Shown: positions 47,941 through 60,031, counted from the first letter of the stretch. The stretch is DNA of 64,000 nt from Lactuca virosa (GCA_928212115.1 CAKMRJ010003334.1:95500224-95564223), one strand, 5' to 3'. Made by a program: numbers and translations. The notes: a model not told the origin generated them from the letters alone.

Positions 47941-49281
47941 TGTAATGCCCCGATTATCGAATATCAATTTATGGTGATAAATTCTCATGAATTCAAGGTC
48001 TACTCGACGAGTTGGTTGCCTGACTCGTCGAGTAGCAGCGGGTTAGGCCGCGCACTTAAGTGACCTACTCGCCGAGTCCAAGAAGGGACTCAACGAGTAG
48101 GAGCTGGAGGATGAAACCCTAAATTCCGGGGTTTTGCACCCTATTTAAAGAATCATTTGCCCCTTAGCCTCCCTTTGCACCCTAGAGAGTTCAGCAAAAC
48201 CCTAATACGTGTGTGTGCTCCATTTGTGTGTTTCAAGCCTTGGAAGAATTCTTAGAGAAAGGAACTTGAAGATCAAGTAGCTAGCAGCAAGAGCTTGTGT
48301 GGACCTGAAATCTACCTCTGTTAGCACCATTTGAAGGTGTTGGAGTTGGAGCTACATTTGGAGGAGTTTGACACTACCTTCCGAGCTACTTACGAGGTGA
48401 GTTATCCTCACTATATCAACAGGGTCTACGGCACCAAGGTCGGCCCTTTATCAGACTTGTATCCGTGTATTTGCATGATATGTTTATTGATATGTTAGAG
48501 CCGCGTCCTGGTAGTTAGGACGGTATTATGTTAGTGACCGGTTTAGGTCGGTATCCTGGTATATAGGATGATTTCTATGTTAGTGACCGGTTAGGTAAGT
48601 ATCCTCGTTATAGGATGTTGCTATGCCATATGATCTGTTAGATCGTTTGTTTTTGTCTATAGACTGTTTGTGATTATCTTTTTTATGTGCACATGGTGGT
48701 TTTGAGTGGGGGTTGGGTTGAGGCGGGTCCTGCTTTGTGCTGTAGGCCAACATACCCAGGGGCGGACCGGATAGACTGCAGACCCGGGAGGGCGCTTAGT
48801 CAGGCCGAAGGCCCAGCGAGCGGTCCGGATAGGCTGAAGGCCCCGAAGGGCGGTCCAGACGTCCGAGGCTCGGAGAGTGGGCCAGATAGACTGAAGGCCC
48901 GGTGCGGGCGGACCAGTCATACTGTAGACTCAGAGATTGGACCAGGTGGACTGAAGGCCCGGTGCGGGCGGACCAGTCACACTGTAGACTCGATATGCAT
49001 GGTTGTTCTGTATTTGTTGATATGATATGATTATGGTTGTATGAGGTTGGTATTTTGGGGGTAACTCACTAAGCCTTCGAGCTTACATTTATCGATTATT
49101 GTTTCAGGTACAACGGCTGACTGCGGGAAGGCGAAGGTGTGACCGTACACTTCCTCGATTTATGATTATGGTTTCTGGGAACTCTGATATAAAACTATTT
49201 TGGAAACCTTTTTGTAATAACTATTGGTATTTGGAATGTTTTTGAAAGTTTAAATTTAGCACGAATTTTATGGGTGTTACA
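47941..49281 (+). mobile_element. Gypsy LTR with GAAAC duplications (solo LTR)
   Basis: TGTAATGCCCC to ATGGGTGTTACA, flanked by GAAAC at 47936-47940 and 49282-49286. It shares its right end and the 'actcactaagc' block with the LTRs of the gag-only element (inverted). Dyads at about 48001-48107 precede the TATA box CTATTTAAAG (48141-48150). Repeats based on 'GGACCAGT..ACTGTAGACTC' and 'AGACTGAAGGCCCG' fill 48760-48995. Confidence 0.82.
48001..48150 (+). promoter_or_regulatory. LTR promoter: four dyads then TATA box
   Basis: ACTCG-N-CGAGT dyads with centre A, T and C plus one decayed copy (ACTCAACGAGT), ending about 40 bases before CTATTTAAAG. Confidence 0.6.
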
Positions 49282-49292
49282 GAAACAAAAAT

Positions 49293-50037
49293 ATGAGGTG
49301 GTTATCTGACGTGGAGGGGTGCTTCTTCACATGTTCCTGTCCTACTGACCAGAAGGTCAGATGTGTCCTGAAACTGCTGAGGTCTGGGGCAAAGGACTGG
49401 TGGAGACTGATGACTGGGTCATATTCGGATGAGCAGAGAGTTGTTGTTGCATGGGAGCAATTCAGGGATATGTTCCGCTCCCGCTACATTCCACGAGTCG
49501 AGCGTAAACGGCTAGCTCAGGAGTTTTTGGAGTTGAGACAGGATACAGAGTCGGTGACGGAAATCACCCGTATGTTCACTGAGAGGGCTATGTTTTGCCC
49601 GGAATTTGCTTCCGAGCAGGCTCAGATGACATGTTATCTGAGCATGCTCAAGACTTACATTATACAGTTCGTTGCTACAGGAGGCCACCAGGCGGCGTGA
49701 GTTACAGGAGGCCACCAGGCGGCGTGAGTTAGATATTGAGTTACAGTTGAGAGAGCAGAGGCAGGCCCCGGTGCAGTCGCAGCCGGCGCCAAAGTGGTCC
49801 AAGACCGCTGATTTCAGGGTTGGAGGACAGAGCAGCCGCACTTGTGAGAAGTGTGGGAAGGGTCATTCTGGAGTTTGTAGGTTCGGGGGTGCGTGCCGCA
49901 AGTGCGGAAAGGGGGGGCACTATGCGAGGGATTGTCGCCAGGTGGCCCCGGTTCAGGACATGAGGATTTGCTATCACTGCCACCAGGTTGGTTACGTGAA
50001 GACCAACTGTCCACAGGTTGTTGCTAGACCAGTGTAG
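49293..50037 (+). pseudogene. gag: 5'-truncated gag of a gag-only gypsy element
   Basis: It begins abruptly at MRWLSDVEGCFFTC, equivalent to the middle of the gag at 32660-33965, and continues through GAKDWWRL, FRDMFRSRYIP and two zinc knuckles (CRKCGKGGHYARDC, CYHCHQVGYVKTNC, the latter with Tyr replacing His). A 27-base unit is tandemly duplicated at 49677-49730 (encoding QEATRRREL twice) and the frame shifts just before it. It ends at TAG 50035-50037. Confidence 0.8.
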
Positions 50038-52394
50038 GCTCCAACACCGGCTACATTGAGGATTACTGGCGGGGGACAGGGTAGGGCAGAGCCCTCGAAA
50101 GCTCAGGGACGTGCCTTCCAGCTTACGGCAGATGAGGTCGGGACAACACCAGATGCGGTTGCGGGTACATTTCCATTCTTATCTTACTGCTTATGATTAT
50201 AATATGAAATTTTTCCTTCTCTTTCTGCATGAATCAGTTGAATATAGGAAGGTCAGGGGAGTTTAGTATCGAGGAGTTGTAGACGGTTAGGATCCAGGGA
50301 TGTTTGAGAATGGGAAGTTAGGATATTGAATCACTATTCCAGGGCCGGTAATTGTGAGTTGGAGATGCAGAAGTGTCAGCTGGGATTCGGGTTCTTCTGA
50401 AGTCCGGCGGCTCAGCCAACGCAGGAGGGGTTTCGCTGTGGAGCCATTCGTTTCAGGATTCATCGGTCTATGGGAAGTGTGGAAATGCTCGGTTTGGAAC
50501 GGTTAAGTGAGTTTTTGATTTCGCCACTAGTAGGTAGTGGTTAGTGTCCCAAGTGGGGGAGAATTAGAAATTCTCATAGGGAGCATCGATCATTGAGGGT
50601 TCGGTTAGCTGCCAAGGTCAGACAATACATTCAGCATGAGAGTGCGGGTTATTTAGCTTATGAGGTAGACACGCGGGTCAGGGAACAGACCACGGAATTC
50701 CGAGAGGGTAGACGATCGGCATGTGGCCTAGGGTTAGGTCGGGGTTATAGACCCCAAAATAGATCCGGAGTTCGAAGCCCAAGTGGGTTAGAACAGGATG
50801 CATGGGAGAGAGCATCGGGAGGGGTGGTCCAGGGAGATGCTCAACAGTTAGAGCAGTTCGGATACACTGAAGGCCGGTGGGGAGTACCAGTCAGACCGAA
50901 AGCTCGGGGAACGGTCCAGACAGGCTGAAGGCCCGTAGAGGCGATCCAGACATGCTGAAGATTCTGAGAGTGGTCCAGATAGGATGAAGGCCTGGTAAGG
51001 CGGTCCAGTCATGCTGAAGACTCTGTATATGTTTGTAGATCTATGTTCGGGTATTGAGTAGGCTGCTACGCTATAGCAATCAATAGGTCTGTTCCAAGTA
51101 TTAAACATTCTGTTGGAGTAGGTTGAGGACTCCGGTGTATTTTGTTTGATTGGAAGTTGTTATTAGAGGACAAAAGGAGTTCAAAGGATCTTTGTGATCT
51201 CATTAGTTCGGAGTGTCGCCGAGGTTCCATCTTTTTGGATCGGATAATACTCCAGTTGGAGACTGAGAGTGGATCCGAATGAGTATTCGTTAGTTTGGGA
51301 AGGTTTGGGATTAGAATGTTCCGTCATTCAAGTTCTGGGAACCGGGTTAGATCTTTTCTTAATCGTTTATGGCATTGGGATGGGGTTGAGGTGGTCCTGC
51401 GCTATGCAGTAGGCTAAGATACCCGGTGCGGACCGACGATGAGTCGTAGGCATATAGGTTCCAGGGAGAGCGGTAGGATTGAGGCAGTAGGCCAAGATAA
51501 CCGGTACGGGCCGTCGGTAAGTCGTAGGCACATGAGTTCAATAGAGGAGCGGGCTTTGGGACAGGAGGTTAGCGGACCAGGGCGGTCCGGATAGACTGAA
51601 GGCCTGGTAAGGCGACCCAGTCAGAACAAACGCCAGACGAGCGGATCGGGGAGGTTGTAGGCCCTGAAGGGTGGTCCAGTCATTCTGAAGGCTCGGTGTA
51701 CGATAGTTTTTGTAATCTATGAAGGCACTGAATTGCAGCAGCAACAGATAATATCCGATCCTGTTTTGGTGGGAACCTCGAATTATCAGGATTGGGTGTA
51801 AGTGGTATGGAAGTGACAACGGTTCAGTAGAGTTGTCTGTCAGGAAGTCAGACTGATTTCGGGATTCCAGGGTTCAAGGTGCCGGAACGCGTTCAAATGA
51901 ATGTTATGTGAAGGTTCAGGGGAGTTGTACTCGGTTGTGACGAACCAGAGGATTGTGGAGGAGACGCAAGGATAGATTCTTGGATCTCCAGTTATGAGTA
52001 GACCCGAGTATGTTCATGGAGGTATTCAATCTAGGGTATTATTCTGAGGATGACCGAACCCTATGATGACTGGAATTGATGTGTTTGGTATTCCAACCCG
52101 AGGGTTGATTGGGCCAAACATGTGAGGGATACGAGGTAATTCATTCCTAGGGACGATTGGACCGTCGTAGGCTTGCCTGGTAATCCAGCCCGAGGCTGAT
52201 TGGGCCAGACATGAGTGTCCATATTTATTAGTGGACTGATTATGTATGATGTTTTGAGAGCGGAAGGATGCAATATCCTGTCAGCTCAGAGGGTTCGCTT
52301 CAGGAAGAGGAAAGTAGGGTTTCAGATACATTGGATCATCAGGATTTTGTCAAGTTGGAAAAGTGGCACGCATGATAGACCTTTTTAAAGGTTC
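50038..52394 (+). mobile_element. 3' non-coding region of a gag-only gypsy element
   Basis: Matches 31030-32659 inverted, for example the 'ccaacccgagggttgattgggcc' area (52090). It contains many degenerate units of 'CCGGATAGACTGAAGGCCCGG' (50860-51020 and 51585-51700), the same unit found in the LTR at 48760-48995. No protease, RT or RNase H. Confidence 0.7.
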
Positions 52395-52410
52395 GGTTGG
52401 GATTCACATC

Positions 52411-52511
52411 ACCTTCACATTTCGCAATTGCGAAAGTGCACCATGGATGAGAAGGCGGTGGTACCATTTGATGACATTCAGGTCGATAAGCGCCTGAATT
52501 ATGTTGAGAGG
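52411..52511 (+). pseudogene. Gypsy integrase C-terminal fragment
   Basis: One frame reads LHISQLRKCTMDEKAVVPFD then DIQVDKRLNYVER, the conserved C-terminal tail of gypsy integrases (usually FHVSQLRKC..VVPLDEIQV..LNYVE). It is cut off by the Athila LTR at 52512. Confidence 0.8.
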
Positions 52512-53892
52512 TGATATGTGCATATTTAGCTATATATTTACTATAGATTTTTATTATTTATTGGCTAATTATTTGCAAATTATGGACAAAAGGTGCTTAA
52601 TTGTGTTTATATTGTATTTTCAGTCCAAAAGATATGCTCGGAAGCAAAATGACGCAGGAGATGCATTCGGAAGCTCGAAAATTGAAGAAGGAAGAAAAAG
52701 AGCCAAAATCCCGAAGTACTCGGCGAGTAGGGACGTCTACTCGACGAGTAGGCACGAATGTTCGCGAAGTAAAACACAAAGTCCTTACCGTACACGGATT
52801 CTTCAAGGGGACTCAACGAGTCGGTTTGCTACTCGACGAGTAGCCTCTGTTTTCTGAAAACTATAAATAGAGGTGAATTCCGAGTCCAAAACTCTCTCTC
52901 TGACTTTTGGAAGATTACTTGGCGACTAAGGAGACTGCTGGAGATCTGAGAAACGTGAGAAGAACCCTAATCCTCAATTCTAAGAAGATTAAGGCAACAT
53001 AAGTCTACTTTTCCACTTATCTTTGAATAGAACCATGTTTGGATTGATTGAATTCGTTTTTAGGTTTTTATCTGCTGTAATTATGAATTAATTTCGTTAG
53101 TTTCTGTTTAGGGTAGATAAGTTTGCTCCTATGGATTAATTTATGTTTGGATTGATTGTTATTTGGTGAATTTTTGTTAAATTAAGCTTGTTAAAGACCC
53201 TTATGCATTAACCACAACTATTTTCTGTTAATTGCTAAGTAATTAAGCTGCATGAACATCTCTTAATTGCTTATCTCATGTGATTTATGTGAACACATTG
53301 TTATGTGCCTAGGAATAGTGAATGTGAAACTAGGATTAACTAGAGAATGGGTAAATTAATGCGTGAACGTGTTTGATAAACCATCAACAAGAGGTTAATT
53401 GAATTACTAATTTAATTAGCTAATTACAAGTCTTATTTAATCTGAATAATTAAACTAGGAAATTCATTAGTTTAGTCACTTGATCACTGCTTAAATTAAT
53501 TTGTTTCCTAAGGATTGGTAATAGCAGATGTGAATCTAATCACTTCAGTCGGTAACCAATAACAATTAATCCATTGCATTGCTATAAAATTAACCATAGG
53601 AGTAAATGAATCGAACCTAAACAGAAACCCTTTTGATTATTGAATTTAGTAGATTTTTACTTGCTTTTAGCTGTTAGTTAAGTTTTAGTTAAGTTTATAG
53701 TCTTGCAAAACTAGAGAAAACCCTTCCATTTTACTAAATTATTTTAGATAATTCTAGTAGTTAGATTAATTTCCGTTCCCTGAGTTCGATACCCTACTTG
53801 CTAATTTATACCACCAATTGACAGGTCCACTGCCTTTTGTGTATCAAATTCATAATTAAAAGTAGGATAAAACCAGTGCATTTTTATAAACA
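52512..53892 (+). mobile_element. Athila 5' LTR
   Basis: TGATATGTGCATATTTAGC to ATAAACA. Dyads lie at 52717-52729, 52737-52751, about 52813 (decayed) and about 52838-52852. The TATA box is at 52861-52870. AT-rich sequence with no reading frame fills 53000-53880. Confidence 0.88.
52717..52870 (+). promoter_or_regulatory. Athila LTR promoter: dyads then TATA box
   Basis: A 13-bp palindrome (centre G), two 15-bp palindromes (centre A, outer CT/AG) and one decayed copy, with CTATAAATAG following 10-20 bases after the last dyad. Confidence 0.65.
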
Positions 53893-53901
53893 TCAAGTTT
53901 T

Positions 53902-53919
53902 TGGCGCCGTTGCCGGGGA
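53902..53919 (+). promoter_or_regulatory. Primer binding site, Asp-tRNA type
   Basis: TGGCGCCGTTGCCGGGGA, complementary to the 3' end of Asp-tRNA, as is usual for Athila/Tat elements. Confidence 0.9.
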
Positions 53920-53960
53920 ACGGTTCAAAAATTAATTCTAAATTCTAGTGTTATCGATCC

Positions 53961-53986
53961 TTTGTGTGAGATTTATCTTACACAAA
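53961..53986 (+). other. Leader hairpin downstream of primer site
   Basis: TTTGTGTGAGA pairs with TCTTACACAAA (11 pairs, one G-U) around a TTTA loop, 42 bases after the primer site. This is the usual place for dimerisation or packaging signals; that role is inference. Confidence 0.5.
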
Positions 53987-54195
53987 GTTACTGCTTTAGT
54001 AATTTAGTTATTAGGATAAGTTTTTAGTTTTTCTGTTTTTTTAGAGTTCTTGTTTAATTTTTGTTTTGTTTTAGCCTGGAACTCGTCGAGTGCAGTCGAA
54101 GCTACTCGACGAGTCCATCGTTGAATTCATAGTTTCGTTTTTATTTTATTTTTGTTCTTTTTACGCGTGTTTCTTGCTTTGGTTGCAGGTATTAC

Positions 54196-55736
54196 ATGAC
54201 CCGAGGATCCAACACACCTTTGGTTCCTCCATTTGAAGACTCGGAATCCGCACTTAGGAAAAACAAGGATAAAGTACTTGAAGACACTAACACGCCAAAG
54301 AAATCACCGTTCAAGGACCTCAAATCAGTCTTTGGAAAGAAAAAGAACAAGAAAGCAGGTGAGTCTAGCAGTCAAAAGAGCGAAGGAAGCAACCTTGGAA
54401 ATCTTGGAGACGATACATTCCACAAAGAAACTGAATTAGAGTACGAGTACAATTCAGAATACGAAGAAGGAAGCGACATAGAGGGCGAACTAGCTGCCAA
54501 CATGGCTAACATCGATGAAGTTCCCATGGGTGAATGGAAGAAAAGGATGCGTGACGACACCGGCCCGGGACTTGTGCAACCCGCAATTCCCGCAACTGCC
54601 ACCTTTGAACTTAAGGGCCACATACTTGCTCAACTTAAAGAAATCCCATTCTACGGGAAGGATCATGAAGACGCATACAAGCACCTAGACGAGGTCAACG
54701 ATATAGCCGATTACTTTAATGTCCCCAATGTGGCCCGCGACACTGTTTTGCTTCGTATGCTACCAGTCACATTCAAGGGATCCGCAAAAGATTGGCTGAA
54801 ATCACTCCCTCCAGGATCCATCACTACTTGGGCTAAAATGAAAGAAGAATTTATAGACCAATTTTGCCCTCCCTCAAAGATAGCCAAACTAAAGAAAGTC
54901 ATTGCCAATTTTGAACAACAAGTTGGAGAGTCACTTTATGAAGCTTGGTAAAGATACAAGGGTTTACTAAGAAGTTGCCCACATCATGATCTAAACAGCC
55001 AACAAGAAGTCTCCATTTTCTATGATGGAGTAATGTGACAACCAGGCAACTCCTTGACTCGCAAGGACCACTCACAAAGAAACCACCCCCAGTGATAAAG
55101 GCTCTAATTGAAGAATTCTCTAAACACTCTAGAGAATATCACAACCCAAGGAATGACTTAAATCGTGGGGCGGTGAATTCTATTACCGATGACATGGCGG
55201 CAATGATGACAAAATTGGAAAGCATGGATCGAAGAGTGACTAAGATGGACCAATCCATCCATGCCATTAGAGTGGGATGTGAAAATTGTAGAGGGCCCCA
55301 CCTTACTAAAGATTGTGACCTTGATGAAAACGGGAACCGGAAAGTGCAAGTGTGCTATTCAAGTGGTGATAGGTATGATGACAATTGGCGAAAACCCAAG
55401 AAAGAATGGTTACGATATGAAGAGTATAAAAAGACAAGGGAGGAAAAATATAAGCAAAAAGACAGAGGATTTTATCAAAAGGAGGAACCGGATTATGAAA
55501 AGAAATCAGATTTGGAAGACATGCTTACAAAATTCGTAGCCGCGTCCGAGAAAAGACATAGTGATACCGATGCTGCAATCAAAGATCAACGAAATATGTT
55601 GAGAGAACACCAAATTATGATGAAAGATCAACAAGCTCTGCTTAAAAAATCAGCAATCATCCATTCTCAACATAGAAAAGCAGCTGGGCCAACTTGCACA
55701 ACAAGTGAACGAGAGACGACCGGGTGGACTTCCTAG
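54196..55736 (+). pseudogene. gag: Athila gag (broken)
   Basis: The ATG at 54196 follows an acceptor-like TTGCAG. An acidic/basic N-terminal region is followed by the capsid domain (ATFELKGHILAQLKEIPFYG, GSAKDWLKSLPPGSITTW, FIDQFCPPSKIAKLK) and a CX2CX4HX4C knuckle (CENCRGPHLTKDC, about 55279). Lesions: TAA at 54949-54951 where W-E-R is expected, a one-base loss near 55033, a frame change near 55662 and a TAG at 55822-55824 in the linker to protease. Confidence 0.85.
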
Positions 55737-55842
55737 TAATACCGAAAGTAATCCAAAAGGTACACATATAAATATCGTGACGACTAGGAGTGGGAAGATT
55801 ATAACTCCTCCGACCCCTATTTAGCAAGAAGATCCTAACCTG

Positions 55843-56799
55843 GTGCAAGAGGAGGAAGCAGAAAACGAAGAATCACAAATTCCCGATTCGACTCGCCGAG
55901 TCGACCTTATAGACTCGACGAGTCCCCCACCTGAACAGAAAAGAAACCCTCCTGTGAAGCCATATCAGCCTCCACTGCCATATCCAGCCCGAGCTAGACA
56001 AGAAAAGATTGAAGCTGACTACCAGAAGTTTCTGGAACACATAAAGGCTCTTCAAATTAATATGCCATTCATAGAGGCGGTTGCACAAATTCCCAAATAC
56101 GCAAAGTTTCTCAAGGAGCTTCTAACGAATAGAAAAAAGATGGAAGAAGTGAAGAAAGTGGTCCTAAATGAGAACTGTTCAGCTGCCATGTTGAATAAGC
56201 TACCTAAGAAGAAGGGTGATCCAGGAAGCTTAACCTTGCCTTGTCAATTCGGGAACTTAGCTACCATTTATGCATTGGTAGATTCGGGGGCAAGTGTAAA
56301 TCTCATGCCGTACTCATTCTTCAAGAAGTTAGATCTTCCGGAGCCAATGCCCATTCGGATGGCAATTCACCTAGCAAATAAGACGGTCACATTCCCAAGG
56401 GGAATATGTGAAGATCTATTGGTGAAGGTTGATAAGTTCGTTTTCCCTGCGGACTTCATAGTATCAGACATGGACCCTCAAGTCCCAATCATACTTGGAA
56501 GACCTTTCCTAAACACCGCAAGTGCCATAGTTGACATGCGAGATTCTAAACTTACTCTTCGGGTGGGAGACGAATCAGTCACTTTTGGGGTTGATCAAGC
56601 CATGAAGCATTCAAGGAATAGCGATGACACGACATTTTCGGTTGATATGTTGGAAGAGTTAATGGAGGAATGGAATGAAGATGAGCAAAACAAGTCCACC
56701 GTCATCCTTGAAGAAGAATTTGATGCTGAAAGAGACCTGCTGGAGATAGAGAGATTGCTCGAGGAAGCTGAATATAATGACCTGATCAGAAGTACATAA
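55843..56799 (+). pseudogene. Athila linker and aspartic protease
   Basis: Open frame of about 318 codons without its own start. The Glu/Pro-rich linker includes two dyads translated as DSTRRVD and DSTSP (55888-55925). The protease signature LVDSGASVNLMP lies near residue 147 and IILGRPFL near residue 220. It ends in an acidic tail. Four further dyads (one decayed) fill the short gap to the RT frame (56803-56910). Confidence 0.85.
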
Positions 56800-56907
56800 T
56801 ACCCGACTCGCCGAGTAGCCTCGATCGACTCGACGAGTCCATTCGAAGAAGTCCGATCAATCGCGAATTTTACCCAGGACTCGACGAGTCCCCTCACTGG
56901 ACTCGAC

Positions 56908-58089
56908 GTGTTCAGCATTCAGAACACGAAATTTGAGCTTAAAGCACTACCAGATCACTTGGAGTACGCATTTCTTGAAGATGGCCAACAAAAACATGTA
57001 ATTATAGCCACTGATTTGGCCAAACATGAGAAAGAAAGTCTTGTGGGTGTACTAAGGAAGAGGCAAGGTGCTATAGCATGGAAAATAACTGACATAAAAG
57101 GAATTAGCCCAGCTTATTGTTCTCATAAGAATAAATTAGAAGATGGAGCTAAAGCTGTAGTACAACGCCAAAGAAGACTCAACCCGAACATGCAAGAAGT
57201 TGTGAAAAAGGAAGTGGTTAAACTATTAGATGCCGGGATCATTTACTCAATCTCCGATAGCCCATGGGTGAGTCCGGTGCAAGTGGTACCAAAGAAAGGA
57301 GGAATGACGGTGGTGGCCAATGAAAATAACGAGTTAATTCCAACAAGAACAGTAACCGGGTGGCGTGTTTGCATTGACTACAGAAAATTAAATGATGCCA
57401 CATGCAAGGATCACTTTCCATTGCCATTCATAGATCAAATGCTCGAAAGGCACTCCGGTCATCTATATTATTGTTTTCTCGATGGCTTTTCTGGATATTT
57501 TCAAATTCCAATCGACCCACAAAACCAAGAGAATACCACTTTTACGTGCCCGAGTGGAACATTCGCATATAGACGCATGCCTTTTGGGTTATGCAATGCA
57601 CCGGCTACTTTCCAAAGGTGCATGATGGCCATTTTCCACGATATGATTGAGAAGTTTATGGAGGTTTTTATGGATGATTTCTCGGTGTTCGGGTCATCTT
57701 TTGACGATTGCTTATCTAATTTGGACTTGATGCTAGCTAGATGTGAGAAGACAAACCTTGTCCTTAATTGGGAAAAGTGCCATTTCATGGTGAAGGAAGG
57801 AATTGTATTGGGTCACAAAGTTTCAAAGAATGGGATAGAAGTGGATAGAGCAAAAGTGAACATAATAGCTAAGTCGCCCTCTCCAACAAACGTAAAAGGG
57901 GTAAGGAGTTTTCTTGGCCATGCGGGATTTTATCGTCGCTTCATTAAAGACTTCTCAAAGATCACTAGGCCCTTGACTCAACTACTTTTGAAGGATGCTC
58001 CATTCAATTTCTCTAGAGAATGTCATGAAGCATTTTGTTTGTTGAAGGAAAGATTGACCACTACTCCTATCATGATAGCACCAAATTGA
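56908..58089 (+). pseudogene. Athila reverse transcriptase
   Basis: Full palm and fingers: VPKKGGMTVV, GWRVCIDYRKLNDATCKDHFPLPF, RMPFGLCNAPATFQR, the catalytic FMDDFSVFG and FLGHAGFYRRFIKDFS. The frame ends at TGA 58087-58089, where relatives have Trp-Asp (NWDLPFEL), so the TGA is a G-to-A nonsense change. RNase H continues immediately after it in the same frame. Confidence 0.9.
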
Positions 58090-59844
58090 GACCTCCCTTT
58101 CGAGCTAATGTGGGATGCTAGTGATTATGTTGTGGGAGCTGTTCTAGGGCAAAGGGTTGATAAACAGTTTCAACCTATCTACTATGCAAGCAAGACTTTG
58201 AACCCAACTCAAGAGAACTACACTACTACCGAGAAGGAGTTGCTAGCAGTGGTATATGCATTTGACAAGTTCCGGCCATACTTAGTCTTATCCAAGACGA
58301 TAGTTTTTACCGACCATTATGCCCTAAAGTATCTTTTTGCTAAACAAGATGCTAAGCCCCGATTGATACGTTGGGTCTTTCTTTTACAAGAGTTTGATAT
58401 TGAAATAAAAGACAAAAAGGGAATGGAAAACGTAGCTGCCGACCATTTGTCAAGACTAGAGAACCCGCTTTTGGAGGAGTTGGAAGAAGACAAAATTGGA
58501 GATGATTTTCCCGATGAGTATCTTTTAGTAATAGTAGGGGAAGTGCCATGGTTTGCGGATATAGCTAATTACTTAGCTACTGAATATATTCCAAAAGATT
58601 TAACTCGCCAACAAAAGAAGAAATTCTTTTCAGAAATCAAATACTACTTTTGGGACGAGCCATACCTTTTCCGAAGCTGTGCAGACGGAATGATACGAAG
58701 ATGTGTATTCGGGAAAGAAAGTCGGGAAATCTTGGAACACTGCCATAGCGGGCCCACCGGGGGACATCATGGAGCACATTACACGGCTAAGAAGATTTTT
58801 GATATTGGGTTTTATTGGCCCACAATTTTCAAAGATGCGGCTCAATATGTCAAAGAATGCGATTCGTGCCAACGAGCGGGGAACATATCATCCCGAAATG
58901 AAATGCTCCAACATAGTATTCAAGTATGTGAGGTATTTGATGTGTGGGGGATTGACTTTATGGGACCTTTCCTAATGTCCAAAGGGAACAAATACATATT
59001 GGTGGCAGTCGACTACGTATCGAAATGGGCGGAAGCACAAGCATTACCAACTAATGATGCTCGAGTAGTGGTGCGGTTTCTTAAGAAGTTATTCTCAAGG
59101 TTTGGAGTCCCTAAGGTTCTCATTAGTGACCGAGGCACTCACTTTGCAAATGATCAATTAGCCAAAGTGTTGAAAAGATATGGGGTACATCATAGGTTCT
59201 CGACATCTTATTATCCACAAACAAGTGGCCAAACTGAAGTGACGAATCGAGCGTTGAAAAGGATATTGGAGAGATCGGTTGGAGGAAATCGGAAGGAGTG
59301 GTCGGATAAACTTGATGATACACTTTGGGCCTTTCGAACGGCTTTCAAAACACCTATTGGTACTACACCATATAGGCTAGTTTATGGAAAGAATTGTCAC
59401 TTACCGGTTGAAATAGAGCATAAAGCTTTTTGGGCCTTAAAAATGTGCAATTTTGAGTTGGCTGAGCTTCGAACCAACCGGTTAATGCAAATGAATGCCC
59501 TTGAAGAGCTTAGAAATGAGGCCTATACTAGTTCTTTGATATACAAAGAGAATACCAAGAATTGGCATGACAAAAGATTAAAGGGTAATAAGGACTTTCA
59601 TGAAGGACAAAAGGTGTTACTTTTCAATTCAAGCTTAAAACTTTTTCCGGGCAAGCTAAGGACACGATGGGATGGTCCATTTGTAGTGAAACAAGTTTTT
59701 CCACATGGAGCTATTGAGCTTATATCAAAAGATGGAATCCCTTTCAAGGTTAATGGTCATCGAGTGAAGAGATATAAAGAAGGAATCCCAAAAGATGAAG
59801 AACTTGAAGAAGGGCTGCTTCTGGGAGGAACTACAGAAACTTAA
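58090..59844 (+). pseudogene. Athila RNase H and integrase
   Basis: Same frame as RT after its stop. RNase H: LMWDASDYVVGAVLGQ, TEKELLAVVYAFDKFRPYL, FTDHYALKYL. Integrase: zinc finger HCHSGPTGGHHG to CDSCQRAG; catalytic core D in WGIDFMGPF, D in LISDRGTHF and E in SGQTEVTNRALKRILE; C-terminal FPGKLRTRWDGPFVV and HRVKRYKEG. No internal stop. Normal length for the family, ending TAA near 59842. Confidence 0.9.
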
Positions 59845-59889
59845 AGTTGGACGGAGTCCAGCTAATGACTCCTTAAAAAGAAGCGCTTC

Positions 59890-60031
59890 CGGGAGGCAAC
59901 CCGAGTTTAGAGTTTGCTTTCTTTTCCTTTTCTCTTTCTTTTTGTGTTTGTTTCTTTTAGGATTTACTTTTATCAATCTTCTTCTGTGATCAAAATGATT
60001 GCTTGAGGGCAAGCAATGTTCAGGTGTGGGG
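59890..60031 (+). other. Post-pol hairpins and internal GTGTGGGG tract
   Basis: Just after the pol stop is a CGGG-AGGCAA-CCCG hairpin (59890-59903). A perfect 8-bp hairpin ATTGCTTG-AGGG-CAAGCAAT (59998-60017) is followed six bases later by GTGTGGGG (60024-60031), the same layout as at the true polypurine tract before the 3' LTR. Confidence 0.65.

Noticed and set aside
48657..49025. Open frames with GPDRLKA/GGLKARCGRTSHTVDS repeats on both strands
   Set aside because: They derive from the AGACTGAAGGCCCG tandem units in an LTR.
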